Source: Psilocybe azurescens (lineage: Eukaryota > Basidiomycota > Agaricomycetes > Agaricales > Agrocybaceae). From it: 64,000 nucleotides of DNA. Where the stretch lies: the NCBI GenBank assembly GCA_023853785.1, contig JAJIRX010000853.1:124001-188000 (forward strand). The letters are read 5' to 3'. The notes under the pieces were generated by a model. The model was not told where the DNA came from. It was given only the letters and a program-made list of their open reading frames with translations, and searched no databases. This document shows positions 11,301-21,662 of the stretch, piece by piece (the stretch's first letter is position 1; each line of letters begins with the position of its first letter). A program made the position numbers and the translations under genes.

Positions 11301-14300
11301 CCACCTGCCGGTAAGTAGATTTCTAATATTCACGCATGCTGGCCATAACGGCTATCAGGATCCTCGTTCTTGCCTATTCCTGTGACTGACGTGTTCCCCG
11401 CCACCGGGGACGGATTCAACGTTGATCAGCCAGCCACTTTCACTGTCGACTTCGATGACAACACTGGGACATCGGACACGTCTTCAACGGGCGCTGGTTC
11501 AAGCGGCATCGGCGATGACGGAGAGGAGAATGATTCTGCATTCGGAGGTCCTTGATTTCTCTCGAATCTCTATTATGTCTCTGATGAGCTGTGTAGAGGT
11601 CTTTATTTCATCCCCAAACCCTGGCTCTGTCAGCTCACTGGATATAGCATCTGATTGGGTGGTTACGGACTGTTCACCGACCAGCGACCAGCCACAGACG
11701 GTCAGTCGAAATCTTAGACCAACCTTACCAATTTTCTTAGTCTTGCTTTTTTTAGGTCCTCGCTTATTGTTCGAAAGGGATGGATGACGAGGACTCAGGC
11801 TGTGGACACATTTTCATCGGCCAACCCGAACATACTATAGTCCGAATGCCCAAGTCTTGTGGCCTGGGGCCTTATGCTCGTATTGTTTCGTTGACTGAGC
11901 ATCCTGATCAAAACGCTCTGCCACAAGAGCATCAGATGAGGAAACGATCGACGGAAAAGGTATATTCATTATCTTTCGACTTCAATTTCCTTGCTGTTCC
12001 GGCAGAGAATGGTCCTGTTTTGTGAGTATTTGCTGGCTACTACATTTTGGCTTCTCTGACGAAGGATTGCAGGATGCGAGCGGACGTGGTGAGTAGAGTA
12101 TGCAGGTTTCTGTCGGCCCTGCTAATCTGCGCTTTCAGACGGATATTCCAGGTTATTGGTGCGCGTTTTCATCGCAATATCTCAGATATAGTCTGATTAG
12201 TGTTTGGCACAGGGATGCGATTATTGATAGTCCGCCAGACCCAGGGACCATCAACACTAAGCGGAGGCGCGATTTCCATCAACCTTTGGAATACGAGAAG
12301 CGCTGGTTTGGTCCCTTCGATTCATGGCTGAAGAAACTCACGACTGTCCGTTCTAGTGACACGGTCAGTCGAAATTATCACGTACGTGGGGACTATCATT
12401 CTGTGTTATAAGCTGCCTTGACGCCTGAGTCTAGTGGTCGGACACATACACTATTTTCCACGCAGAGCAACAATGCCCTCACTTTTCGTCTAGTCTTGAC
12501 ATCAGCGTCACCGGTACTGCTCAGATTACGAGCCAATTTGGATATTATCTCGAGGCTACCATTGTTCCTCCGTCAATTCAGCAAGCATATGTCTTTTTCG
12601 ATGCTGGCGCTGGCGCTCAGGCTTCATTCACAATCACTGGACTCGCAGAAGCACACTATGGTACTGGCCGAAAAGAATTGGCTACGTTTGGATTCCCCGG
12701 GTTATATTATCCTGGTCTATTGACGCTCGGGCCGTCGCTTCACCTTTATGGAGAACTCACAGGGCAGCTGAGTTTGTCTGGTCGCTACACTGCAACTGTT
12801 GGCTATGCGTTCCCGGTATGCATCCTGTGGCTCGACCATTCGACAATGAGCTTACCATTCTGCTTTTATTAGCCTATAAGCTATGCTTTTGGACTGGCTG
12901 ACAACAATCCCGATGAGGCAAGTTTCAGTAACCGATAATTTCGATGAGCCGTAACACGTAACGATGCATGAATTTATAGGAAGATCCATCGGACAGCGTC
13001 GATTCCAACAGCAACAACGTCGGATATGATTTCTCTGTTGGCTATAACGTCAACCTAGAAGGATCCCTGGATGTTCGTGATTCTTAAATCTCACTCTGAT
13101 TAGGGCTTCTCTAACTTATCTCTTATCTGTCAGGCCCATATCGTTTGTTAAGTTTCACGCTTCATCAGGCCGTTATTTAACCTCTTGGTTCTGCAGATAC
13201 CTTCTCTACAACTCGGAATCAACGTGCTGGGAGGCTCTCTCATTGATGCTGAGGTAAACAATCCTGTCTCTAAATGTTCTGCTGGATTTAACTCCTTTTC
13301 CTTCCAGATTTTTGCTGAAGCAGACATGTTCGTTGGTGTGTCGATATCTGGTAGTGTAAACCAGGCTGTAAGTCCTTTTATACTGCAGCACGAGTCATAG
13401 CGCCTATTGACTAACACTATTTTTAGTCGGCGCCCCAATTTTGTGTCAATCCAGTAAGTGATGCAACTGTTATTTCGTCAATTGTAATCTAATATGTGAA
13501 AAGCACTATGGTGTCGACCTCAACGCGGGTCTGACCGGGTCAGTGTTGTTCTGGAGGCCAAATCCAGTTGTGTATGTGTCAAAGCTTCTGTTGTCAATGC
13601 CCAAATAGGCTCACCGCTTGCCTAGCACAAACTTCTTTTCCGCCGATTTCCCTTTCGGTGGATCATGCTTCAATTCTGTTACTGAAGCCTCCGCATCAGG
13701 AAATAGTAGACGCAGTAGTAAGGAACCGTTCTATGCATACGAAGCGCATGGCTCTGGTCAGCTTGGATCAAACATCTCATCCAATCATGATCTTAACATG
13801 CCTGCATATGCTGTGATCGAAAAAAGGTCATCGACATCTCGAAAACGTAGTACGAGTGATTCTATTGTAATCCAGCAACCCACGACGTCCTGGACGGCTG
13901 ATAATGCCAACAAGAACAAGAGTGATATCTTGGACCGTCGAGCAATACCCTTCTTGCCTGGATTTCTGGTCTGTCCTACTGTTGACAACGAGATATCGGG
14001 CTCGAGTGGTGCAACCGATTGCTTGTGCTACTCGGATAATAATATCGACGTGAATGGTGCGACAGGTAAGTGTTCTGGTATGAGCGTAATTTTCAAACGT
14101 AATGTCTAATAGATAACTTCAGGACAATATGCCGATATTTTGGCAAGAGGGTTCGACGACATGCCAGCCAATCTTTCAGCGACATCCAATGAGAAATTTG
14201 CCAATGAATACAACAATGCAACTGTTAGTACTCACGATGACGAAAACTACGGCCATTTATTCAGACGTGCTGGCGGTACCGCTACGATGGGCACATGTCC

Positions 14301-15592
14301 TGCATACTTTCTCGACATGTCAGGGTATTCAAGTACACAAATCGGCACATTCTTCGACGTGAAACCCGCTGATCAATTGAGTCCAACCTTTGGAACGTAC
14401 AATCCATGGCCCCCCAATATAGTAGAGGACGCTGCTGGTAATCCTGTCCTAACTTCTGCCGAGTCCGGAGGTGCCATCTTTGCCAGGGAGCACGTCTATG
14501 AAGTTAGCATGGGTGGGTTTATATTTTTATTGCTTGTTCTATGACATATATCATTCGTTGACCTGCTCTTGATTAGCGTCGTTGTTCATTGACCATCTAC
14601 AGCAATTCACTGACCTTTGGCAAATTAAGAATGGCCCGTGAGTTTCTACATTAATTATACGGCGCCATGGATTCAGCTCAGCTTTCCCCTCATTTAGGTC
14701 CTGGTGTCAATGGGTAAACCAGAATCTGAGATCAGGCACCAATTCGGTCTTTGAACAGATACAGAATTGTTATCCTGGTGGGTTCTGCACGAGAGTTCTT
14801 GTTGTGCTTTTTCTGACATCTGGTAATTGAAGGCGGCTCAAATGGCGCGGACACTATGGTGATGCTGGAGCAACAAGCGAATGTCTTCAAGAATTATGCA
14901 TTTTACGAGACTGAACGGCAACTTGTCCCTGGGGGCGGGAATACCATCCGGCTCGTAGATCCGACGAAGTGGGCAAACATGTGTCCAACAAAGCAGGTTG
15001 CACGATTACGCGCAGCCGCAGGCCTTCCGTCGTATTTGAACAACTTCAATGTGAGCACTTTTTCTCAGCGCTAATTTTCTGAGCTGAAAATTAACTGTCA
15101 AAACTTACAGGTCCAAAAACTCTTCAAAAGCGACAACACGTGCATACGGAATATCTGGGTCGCTTGGTATAATAGTTACAAGCAACTGAGTCCCGCCCGT
15201 GGTCCTAATCCGAACAACGTGAATGTTCCGAATATCTATGATAATTTTGTAAGCCGATCCAAATCTCTGAACAAACTTGCGAATTTAATGTGGTCGTCGT
15301 CTAGGTATACAACATCCTCAACGGCGTTGTGCCTTACCTCAAGGCTCAAATACCGAACTACATTCAGACGTTCAACCCTGGGAAAGCTGATACGGATACC
15401 GTGGACGTCCGACTCTCATTTGCCATAGAGCTGGACTATTGGACGGACGAGGAGAATGGTGATCTAAATTCCCCATGGGATAACAACGCTGCGCCGAAGG
15501 TTGACACGCAGGTATCGAGGACGCAGCTGACACAGTCGATATTGAACGCCATTCCTAGTATTACTTGGTTGAATACTTTGCCCACTCATTAG
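8379..15592 (+). CDS. GH18 chitinase with CBM18 modules and a very long C-terminal extension (subgroup C type)
   Basis: Secreted endochitinase. The first exon encodes the signal peptide MLVLAVSLLS and splices to LLGIPNLVVAQ. Two Cys-rich chitin-binding (CBM18) segments follow (about 8530-8990; CANGACCNSASGFCG, then NVCCSQFGFCG). GH18 then runs about 9000-10480: KVFLSVGGWSF, the catalytic DGIDIDWEYP with the acid Glu near 9515, NIMTYDLHG and TMIWSVDQDD. After it come Cys-rich segments (about 10530-11310), a Thr/Ser/Asp-rich linker and some 4 kb of many-exon sequence ending SITWLNTLPTH. In subgroup C chitinases this tail resembles the chitinase-bearing subunit of the yeast killer toxin zymocin; that is family knowledge, not shown here. 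Roughly 1,500 residues in over 20 exons. No frame break was found at the junctions checked. The LysM neighbour suggests joint action on chitin. Confidence 0.9.
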
Positions 15593-16410
15593 GCACTTTG
15601 ACATACTTTGATTTTCTGAGTCTTTTACTTATTTTTATTTTGCTCCCAAATCTGTTGTAGAATTGCATATCCTCTCGCTTCCAATATTTATATACCTACT
15701 TCCTGCTATAGTTTCGAAGCTGGAATAAGGCGACAGGTGCTTGGACTCATACATGAATCTGATTGCCCACGACTGGGTCCGATGCGGAACGCTCAAAAAA
15801 ATACATTTCTCGTCCCGCGCCTCGTTCGATGCTCGATCGCAGATTCGCACTAGACTACTTATCAGAGGCGGGCTCGTATATTATTGTGAAACTGCGAATT
15901 GGAGATTTAACGAGCTCCCTTCTGTTCCCTCTTGTCTACAGATACGGCTGGGGTTATAGATATTCAGACCGACTGTATTGATTGATAGCAGTAAGTATAG
16001 CAAAAGTATAGTAGCAACTTGAGATTCGACTTGATTCGACTCTCGGACCTCGGTCGGAGTCGGGAAGTCAGACAAGTGATAGTGGCTGTGCGCATATTTG
16101 GCCCGGACTTAGCGTGCAAATAATGTAGCTGAGTCATCAGGCGTCTATTGTCCTCTAGTAATAGCCGCACGATTGCCTCCGTTCCGACACCCCTCAACAA
16201 TGTGGTGGATTCGCCATTGTATTGTCTAAGGGTTTACTTCATTTTTTCCTTGACAACCCATCCGCGCGGCAGGTTCGTGTTATATATAATCCTTTATGTT
16301 TTCTTTTTCTCTCTGTTTCTCCCATTTGCGATCCTGGTTTCGTCTCTCTAGATCGGCTGCGCCGTTCAACCTTCATTCATTCTTTACTACTAGATATTTC
16401 TTCCATCAAC
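15593..16410. other. Intergenic region before the GH71 gene
   Basis: Contains the chitinase 3' end and the GH71 promoter. A TATATATAAT run lies at 16281-16290, about 120 bp before the ATG, followed by a pyrimidine-rich stretch. Around 16020-16070 there is a cluster of repeated ATTCGAC and TCGG words of unknown meaning. No gene seen. Confidence 0.4.
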
Positions 16411-18574
16411 ATGCAGTTTCACTCGTTATTATTGTGGCTGATCACATTATTTTCTATTGTTAGAGCATCTACAATTCCAATCCGAAGAATCACTGTACCC
16501 TCGAACATTCAACAATCTCCGAGCCAGAACCATGAAGTTAAACAAAGGCATGCCAGGATGTTTGGAAAGAGAGAGAACACCGTAGACCTTCTTCCTACTT
16601 CTACCTCTCCGCCAGTCACCACTGTAACCTTCACAGTAGCGGCTCCGTCTTCAACTTCGTCCACCGAACCTGTCGTGTCTTTAGTGGAGGCTTCTTCGCA
16701 ACCTTCAACGAGTTCAACTATCGATTCGACTCCCCAACCTTCTCAGTCATCCACGGACACAGATAGTGCCAGGAAATATGTCGTGGCTCACCACATGGTC
16801 GGCAATACATTCCCATATACTGTGCAGGATTGGGCGGACGATATCACGCTTGCCCACGCTTCGGGGATCGATGGTTTTGCATTGAATATGGGAATAGATG
16901 ATTGGCAACCAACCAGAGTAGCTGACGCGTGCGTTCACATTTTGGCTTGCAAAGACGTGAGATTTGACTAATAGTCGATTATGTAGATATACAGCAGCTG
17001 AGCAGTCCAATCTCGACTTCAAGCTTTTCCTTTCACTTGATATGTCGTAAGTATTTAAAAGGATCTCATTACGGTGGCATGATATCTTATGTTGTATAGA
17101 TCCTTCCCTTGCGCATCTTCCAATGATGCACAGGCTTTGCGCAATCTCGTCAACGCCCATGCTTCCCATCCCAATCAACTGCAATTGGAATCGAAGGCCT
17201 TTGTTTCCACCTTCTCTGGAGAAGCCTGCAACTTCGGGCAGGGAAGCGCCGCGAATGGATGGAAGACTCAGTTTACCCAGCATCCGGACCTTCAAGGAAA
17301 GATCCACTTTGTCCCGTCCTTTTTCGTCGACCCTTCTACCTTCAAGGGACTTTGCGGACGTCATGGATGGCGATTTTAACGTAAGTTGATTTGCAAAGTC
17401 TGACGATTTGCGACGCTAACTCTATGTTCAGTGGAATTCAGGTTGGCCCATTCAGGTTACCACGTCCTTTGCCCAGAATGCCGAGGCTTCACAATCCGCT
17501 AATGAGAACACGTTGAACTCGGGTCTTTTGGGTGTCGTCACGGGTGCACCTATCAGCGCGCTTACCAGCTCTTTGGAGAGCAAATTGGAGACCGCCGTTG
17601 CCTCCATTCTGAGCAAGCTCCAATTGGCCCTAACCAAATTTATTGGTGCGACCGATACCGATGATCAGCATCTGGCAGGCCTTGCTACCCTTTCTGGGCA
17701 ACTTCAGGCTCGGGATGGTACAGCTTCGAAAAAGACTTACATGGCTGCTGTCTCACCTTGGTTTTTCACTCATTACGGCCCAGATTCCTTCCAACAAGAA
17801 TGTGAGTTGTCTGAATTCCGGCTTATCGCGTGATATTTACTTTTACTCTTGCAGTTCGTTTTCTTGTCCGATCAACACCTCTACTCCAAGAGATGGGATT
17901 CACTCATCAGCCAGCGGGACCAGTTTGATGTTGTGCAAGTCATTACATGGAATGACTATGGAGAGTCGCATTATATTGGCCCCATTAAAGGCGACCAGCC
18001 CAACAGCCAAGCATGGACTAATGGGATGAACCATACAGGTTAGCCTTGATTTTGCCTCTTCTTCCGTATCCAAGGCTGACCGTAATAAATAGCCTGGCTT
18101 GAACTGACGCAGTACTATGCCACTGCATTCAAGACCGGGAAATACCCCACTATCGAGAAAGACAAGATTGTGATGTGGTCTCGACCGCACTCAACCAAAG
18201 CACAAAGTTCCGACCCTGTCGCGCAACCCACCAATTTCGAGATTGTATGTGCATCTCAGGCAATTTTGTTTAACCCACACTTGTACTTACTTTTGTATTC
18301 TCAATAGTTCGAAGATGTCGTCTGGGCAGTCGTCATGACCACTGACCCCTCCACTGTCGTTCTCTCCACATCATCCAGCAATTCGATGACTTTCGATGTT
18401 CCCGCCGGTGTCTCTAAACTCGCCATCCCAATCTCTCCTGGAGGAACAATGAAGGGCGTTGTACAACGCAATGGCCAGACCATCGTCGAACTAAACCCGA
18501 CTGATTTCACGTTCCAGGGGAATCCCCAGACTTACAACTTCAACGCATTCGTGGCTAGCGCGACTGCAGACTGA
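16411..18574 (+). CDS. GH71 alpha-1,3-glucanase (mutanase)
   Basis: Secreted hydrolase of alpha-1,3-glucan, the outer wall polymer of fungi. Exons: 16411-16928, 16987-17046, 17100-17380, 17432-17801, 17855-18038, 18093-18244, 18308-18574. A signal peptide (MQFHSLLLWLITLFSIVRAS) and a Ser/Thr/Pro linker precede the catalytic domain, which starts at KYVVAHHMVGNTFPYTVQDW and contains DWADDITLAHASGIDGFALN, FVPSFFVDP and VITWNDYGESHYIGP. The C-terminal beta-rich part ends YNFNAFVASATAD. Two one-base insertions are needed to keep the frame: GGG at 17346-17348 (restoring FKDFADVMDGDFN) and T4 at 17859-17862 (restoring FLSDQHLYSKRWDSL). A truncated copy follows at 18980. Confidence 0.9.
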
Positions 18575-18979
18575 TTTCGGATCTCTTGTTTGTTCATGCC
18601 CTTCCATGGCTTGATGTGATGATATTGTATGATGCATTGAAGCCTATAAAAACACTCTGGTGGTGTTCATTTTTGTATTTCAAGTTTGTAATGTATTTGT
18701 AGATGTTGTTGTGCTATAATGTATCATATGAAGTTTGCATCGTGCTTTTGTAGTTCATTCCATGGGCCGTTTTTGGAGGAATCTGTGAAAACAGCCTATC
18801 CCATCCTGTTCTGTATCTCTTGGAGTCATATAGGTATATAATCCCCAAAGCTTTAAGCCCCTTTCTCTGTGCCTTCTATTCTTCTGGTTGTCAATATTTT
18901 CTTTTCTTCTGAACTGCTTCTTCATTGGCAACGCCCTCACCTTTTTCAATTTTATAACGCTCATTTCTTTGGATTCAAC

Positions 18980-19515
18980 ATGCAGCTCCACGCAAAATTC
19001 GTCTGTTTGCTCACTTTTCTTTCTATTGGCATCAGTGCATTTGCGATTCCTGTTCAGTGACCCTTGATTCTTCAACGGTCTCCCAGCGGGAACCTTGTCG
19101 TCTGACAGGGAATACATTCCCGTACACGATCCAGGATTGGGCAGACGACATCGCGCTGGCATACTCATCAGGAATCGATGGCTTCGTCTTAGAGTTGTGA
19201 CCGGATGGTTTTCAGAAAGCCCAAATCGCCGACGCGTAGGTGTCTCTTGCTCGGTATCTAATAAACGATGGTAAATCAAAGTTCATATCTATAGGTATCA
19301 AGCAGCCCAGAATTTGAACCTTGGCTTCAGATATGTCGTGCGTCTTACCTTGAAAATAGGTTTGGAAGACAATAGTGACGCGTGCAACATAAGAGTTTTT
19401 CCTTGCGCAACTCCGGACGGGGCACAGGCTTTGCGCATACTTGTCAACACCTACGTCTCCTACCCAAATCAACTGCACCGTATCATTAATGTCCTCATAA
19501 TCCCATCCCACAATC
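18980..19515 (+). pseudogene. Truncated GH71 copy
   Basis: Partial duplicate of the upstream glucanase. A leader (MQLHAKFVCLLTFLSIGISA) is followed by a stop at 19058-19060. Then come GNTFPYTIQDWADDIALAYS and SGIDGFVLEL, another stop, a preserved exon end (GCCGACGC then GT), a second exon (YQAAQNLNLGF) lacking the stretch matching KLFLSLD, and a third exon with FPCATPDGAQALRILVNTYV. The linker and everything after the first third of the domain are gone. Introns sit where the parent has them, so this is a DNA-level duplication, not a retrocopy. In-frame stops and missing domains make it non-functional. Confidence 0.85.
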
Positions 19516-19617
19516 GACCTTGATGCGTGAAAAACTGAGTAGATGGAACGTGCAAAGAAAAATGCGATTAATCATGAGCTGAATACGCTGACGAGAACAA
19601 ATATATAACGAAGAGCA

Positions 19618-20934
19618 TCAGAAAATGGGTATAAAGTCTTGGATTCTATCCTTCGCATCCTGCGCAATACATTCCGCAATCCAGGTCAGGTTGCGAATCT
19701 CCTGTTCCTTCAGCTTCATATAGCTGTAGAATATTCCGTATTGGAATTGTTGCAAGAAGGATTGTTTGTTCAAGTGTACCTCCATGCGGAAGAAGCGATC
19801 CTCGAGGTGGGAGGCAGCAGCAAGATCGTTATATCCGTTCCCATTCCCGTTTCCTTGCGCAGAGCCTACGTCAGAGAAGAAGGACCGATACTCAGAGACG
19901 CTTTCGCAAGCCTGGCGGACTTGGTCCATTTCATCCGCCCTTGCGAGCTGGTTGTTACCTTCAGGCCAAAGACGTCCAATGGCAGGGAACAGCTTCGCGC
20001 GCTGCTCCTTTGAAAGCTCGGTATTGAAGGAGTTAATGGTGATGTTGACTGTGCGTCGGTCAGCTTCGAATTCGAGAATTTTATGCATCATGTCTGATGT
20101 CGGTGAGCCCAGCGTGGTGCAGAAGTTGTAGAAGTCTTCAAGGTAAGCCTTATAAACTGTGTTACGGATTATTTCAATGTTAAGGTCGTCAAGATCGGTG
20201 GCTGAGAGGCAGTCTCGAAAATAGGGGGCTAGATATGAGGGGTTAAGAGAAGACAGGAGGGATATTCGGGTGGTTAATGCGCACCAAGGGGTGTTTCCAC
20301 CAAGACACTTTGGTACAATTCCTCAACATTCGTAGCTACACACAAAGCGGGCATAGTGTCGAATATTCCCAGAGGATGACATCGTTCAAGCAGTTCATGG
20401 GTATCGCGCTCGTGCAGCGTTCCGGTGATCAACAGAACAACGTTGTCGATCATGTACGCATATCTGTCCAGATCACTCGGTTAAGTATCCACAGAGTGGA
20501 CCAGGCATAGATTTAACGCACGTAATATACTCCAGGAACTTGGCCAAAGGCTGCACTGCATTATTCCTCAAGTAATTAAACTGGTCGACCAAGATTTGAG
20601 TCGCCTTGTCCGCGATGGTTGATGTCGAAATGGGTAAAGGTTCATTGGCAAGGAAGTTGCCATAGTCCGTGGCAGACAACTGGGTTCGGAAATCTTGTTA
20701 AACGTTCAATATCCCTATATACAGTAATGGGGAACCATGCAAACACACCTTCCAGGGTCTCGCACTGTGCCAAATTGGAATATTGGTTTTGAGTGAGGAT
20801 TCCGGCCTTGTATCCCCTTACAATCGCCTCGAGAAAGCCGTTGTCGACCTGTAAAGCAACTTGCGCGTAAGTTTAGCTTAATGAGCGATAAAAAGAGAGA
20901 GGAAAGGGGTACATTGAAGAAAAAGAGCCTCCAT
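19618..20934 (-). CDS. VMA6: V-type proton ATPase subunit d (Vma6)
   Basis: Subunit d of the membrane Vo sector, linking the proteolipid ring to the central stalk of the vacuolar proton pump. Recognisable blocks: [90 protein letters not shown] and the C-terminal [13 protein letters not shown] followed by DFIPIF. Length about 350 residues, normal for the family. An unusual Gly/Asn run ([10 protein letters not shown]) sits in a surface segment. In exon 1 the ATG at 20934 is out of frame with the conserved FFNVDNG unless the A5 run at 20920-20924 is one base too long; an alternative acceptor gives an open frame but loses FNVDNG. Confidence 0.93.
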
Positions 20935-21662
20935 TACGGTCAATGTCTGTTAAGAGGCCTGCTGGTAGACGCCGCGGAACGCAGCTTAAGTTCTAACTGT
21001 CCCACGCCACACATCACTAGCTGCGTAACTCTGTTTCTGTTTTCTAACCAGTTTTTGTTCGTCGACGTTTGGTGGCAGGTGCTCAGAAGGGAGTACATTG
21101 CTCGGTACGGTACATCTGGATACCCAACGTCTCTCCTACCTTGCAGTGTTCGCAAAATATTACCGGATAGCGCAGGTTAGGTCCTAGGACTTGGTGTTGC
21201 CCTGGTGTTGAATCCGTATCTTTTCAGGTGATTTCCACAGCGACTTTATCTAAAAATACGAGTCATAGTCAACCGGCTAAGAATACGTTCACGGCCGTTC
21301 AATTCCCGTCAGTCGGTAATATACGATCCAAAATGTCGAGATAGCACGCAAAGGGTTGACCCAAGGCTTTCAAAATCAATCAAATGAGCAAGGGCATGAT
21401 CACGCACCTGGTGATGGATCTGCGGTGGTGTCTATCACATCTATATCTACAAGACCCCACAGACAAGATACATATTTCTTATGCTATATGGAGACTGACG
21501 TCTTAATTTCATTCATGGCGCAATTTCTGGGACATTTTGCGACACCCTGATTTTCTTGAAGTGAACTTTTCCATCCACGCTCGTATCGACTGGGAAGCTT
21601 ATAATGTGGGCAATGGAATCTGGATGTGATTGTTGGCCCATCTTCCTCTCACTGTTTCTGCG

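Noticed and set aside
8379..15592. Calling the whole chitinase gene a killer toxin
   Set aside because: The resemblance of the tail is a feature of subgroup C chitinases in general; no partner subunit or immunity gene was seen, so only a chitinase is claimed.
20881..20934. VMA6 exon 1 spliced to a different acceptor to avoid a frameshift
   Set aside because: It gives an open frame but replaces the highly conserved FFNVDNG start, so a one-base excess in the A5 run is preferred.
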